Assembly: GCA_035493835.1 (NCBI GenBank)
Contig: DATJHO010000032.1
Coordinates: forward strand, 1 to 22,228
Direction of reading: 5' to 3'
DNA: 22,228 bases
From: DASZTU01 sp035493835
Lineage (GTDB): Bacteria; Pseudomonadota; Alphaproteobacteria; Rhizobiales; Devosiaceae
Of this stretch, positions 21,642 to 22,228 are shown one piece after another. How positions within the stretch are numbered: position 1 is the first letter of the stretch; each line of letters opens with the position of its first letter. A model generated the notes under the pieces. That model saw only the letters and a list, made by a program, of their open reading frames with translations, searched no databases and was not told the origin of the DNA. The position numbers and the translations under genes were made by a program.

Positions 21642-22228
21642 TCCGCCCTCCCGAACAGGCCCTGTGGGCGGACGAGCAGCACCACGATCAGGATGACAAA
21701 GCTGACGGCCGCGCGCCATTGCGCGCCGACCACACCTACCGCCAGCGCCTCGGAAACGCCGATGATCAGGCCACCAAACATCGCCCCGGGGACGCTGCCG
21801 ATGCCGCCAAGAATCGCGGCGGCGAACAGCGGCAGCAGCAGGTCCAGCCCCATCTCCGGCCGGATCTGGACGAGCACGCCGGCGAAGACGCCGGCAATCG
21901 CTGCCAGTGCCGCACCTAGCACCCAGACGATGCGAATGACTCGCCGCACCCTGATGCCGACGAGGCCCGACAACTGCACGTTTTCGCTGACCGCCCGCAT
22001 GGATCTGCCGATCGCCGTCCGGCTCAGGAGCAGATGGACGGCGATAACGATCACCACCGAAACCGCGAGCGACAGCATCTGGTCAGGCGTCGCCCTGATC
22101 CCGCCGCCGAGCGGCAGCGCGATCTGCAGCGCGTTCGTGTAGTAGGCCGGCTTCGAGGTGAAGATGAACTCGAGCAGGCTGCGCAAGGTCAGCGCCGCCC
22201 CGAAACTGGCCATCACCATGATGATCAC
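21638..22228 (-). CDS. livH: Branched-chain amino acid-type ABC transporter permease, LivH-like (partial)
   Basis: C-terminal 196 residues of a LivH-family permease; the start lies beyond the right edge, since the family is about 290 residues. Visible landmarks are the loop SRTAIGRSMRAVSENVQLSGLVGIRV, ALAAIAGVFAGVLVQIRPEMGLDLLLPLF, AAILGGIGSVPGAMFGGLIIGVSEAL and the closing VLLVRPQGLFGRAE. These match the inner-membrane partner of LivM. The stop overlaps the livM ATG. Confidence 0.93.
   Translation of the reverse strand: MIIMVMASFGAALTLRSLLEFIFTSKPAYYTNALQIALPLGGGIRATPDQMLSLAVSVVIVIAVHLLLSRTAIGRSMRAVSENVQLSGLVGIRVRRVIRIVWVLGAALAAIAGVFAGVLVQIRPEMGLDLLLPLFAAAILGGIGSVPGAMFGGLIIGVSEALAVGVVGAQWRAAVSFVILIVVLLVRPQGLFGRAE

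Noticed and set aside
1..22228. CRISPR arrays, tRNA or rRNA genes, insertion sequences, phage genes
   Set aside because: I saw no regularly spaced repeats, no cloverleaf-like sequence, no transposase or integrase and no terminal inverted repeats with target duplications. The read was by eye, so short RNA genes could be missed.

Overview
The window is high-GC bacterial DNA with strong G/C preference at third codon positions. The gene content (B12-dependent eutBC, TauA/SsuABC- and Liv-type ABC transporters, a CaiB/CaiD-like module, a FixJ/NarL-type two-component pair, a periplasmic quinoprotein) suggests a metabolically versatile soil or plant-associated alphaproteobacterium, possibly Hyphomicrobiales. 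That placement is inference; no rRNA or other marker gene is present.

Left edge (1-2834, minus strand): eutB and eutC, the two subunits of ethanolamine ammonia-lyase, are intact. They run into a decayed sulfonate-type locus: an in-frame joint of an FMN-reductase fragment and an SsuC-like permease tail, then an SsuB-like ATPase broken by frameshifts, a TAG stop and a C-terminal deletion.

Region 3306-10222 (plus strand) is a tight seven-gene operon: Tat-exported NMT1/TauA-like binding protein, ATPase, permease, FAD-dependent oxidoreductase, class III CoA-transferase, enoyl-CoA hydratase-family enzyme and a LysR regulator. Several genes overlap and the other gaps are about 20-30 bases. It reads as uptake, redox and CoA-dependent breakdown of an unidentified organic acid, and I regard it as the best candidate for an undescribed pathway. 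A palindrome of LysR-box form (T-N11-A) lies about 130 bases upstream of the first gene. A convergent 7Fe ferredoxin gene follows.

Region 10831-12811 (minus strand) holds an aquaporin whose selectivity filter matches plant TIP2 ammonia-permeable channels, a 97-residue AhpC-AhpD deletion chimera, and a LuxR-type response regulator overlapping its histidine kinase (to 14387). A broken small zinc-ribbon gene and a divergent secreted PQQ beta-propeller dehydrogenase (15074-16687) follow. The quinoprotein has a 16-bp-arm inverted repeat just before its ribosome binding site and a strong intrinsic terminator behind it.

Right part: a pabB-pabC fusion (plus, 17007-18797). Then, on the minus strand, livH (partial, running off the window), livM and an aldo/keto reductase fused to a Rid-family domain.

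An element of about 50-75 bp recurs in three intergenic regions (3067-3140, 10697-10747, 19015-19092). Two copies also carry what looks like a ribosome binding site and the first codons of a lost gene. Together with the pseudogenes and in-frame deletion chimeras, this suggests a locus that has lost and rearranged several genes.
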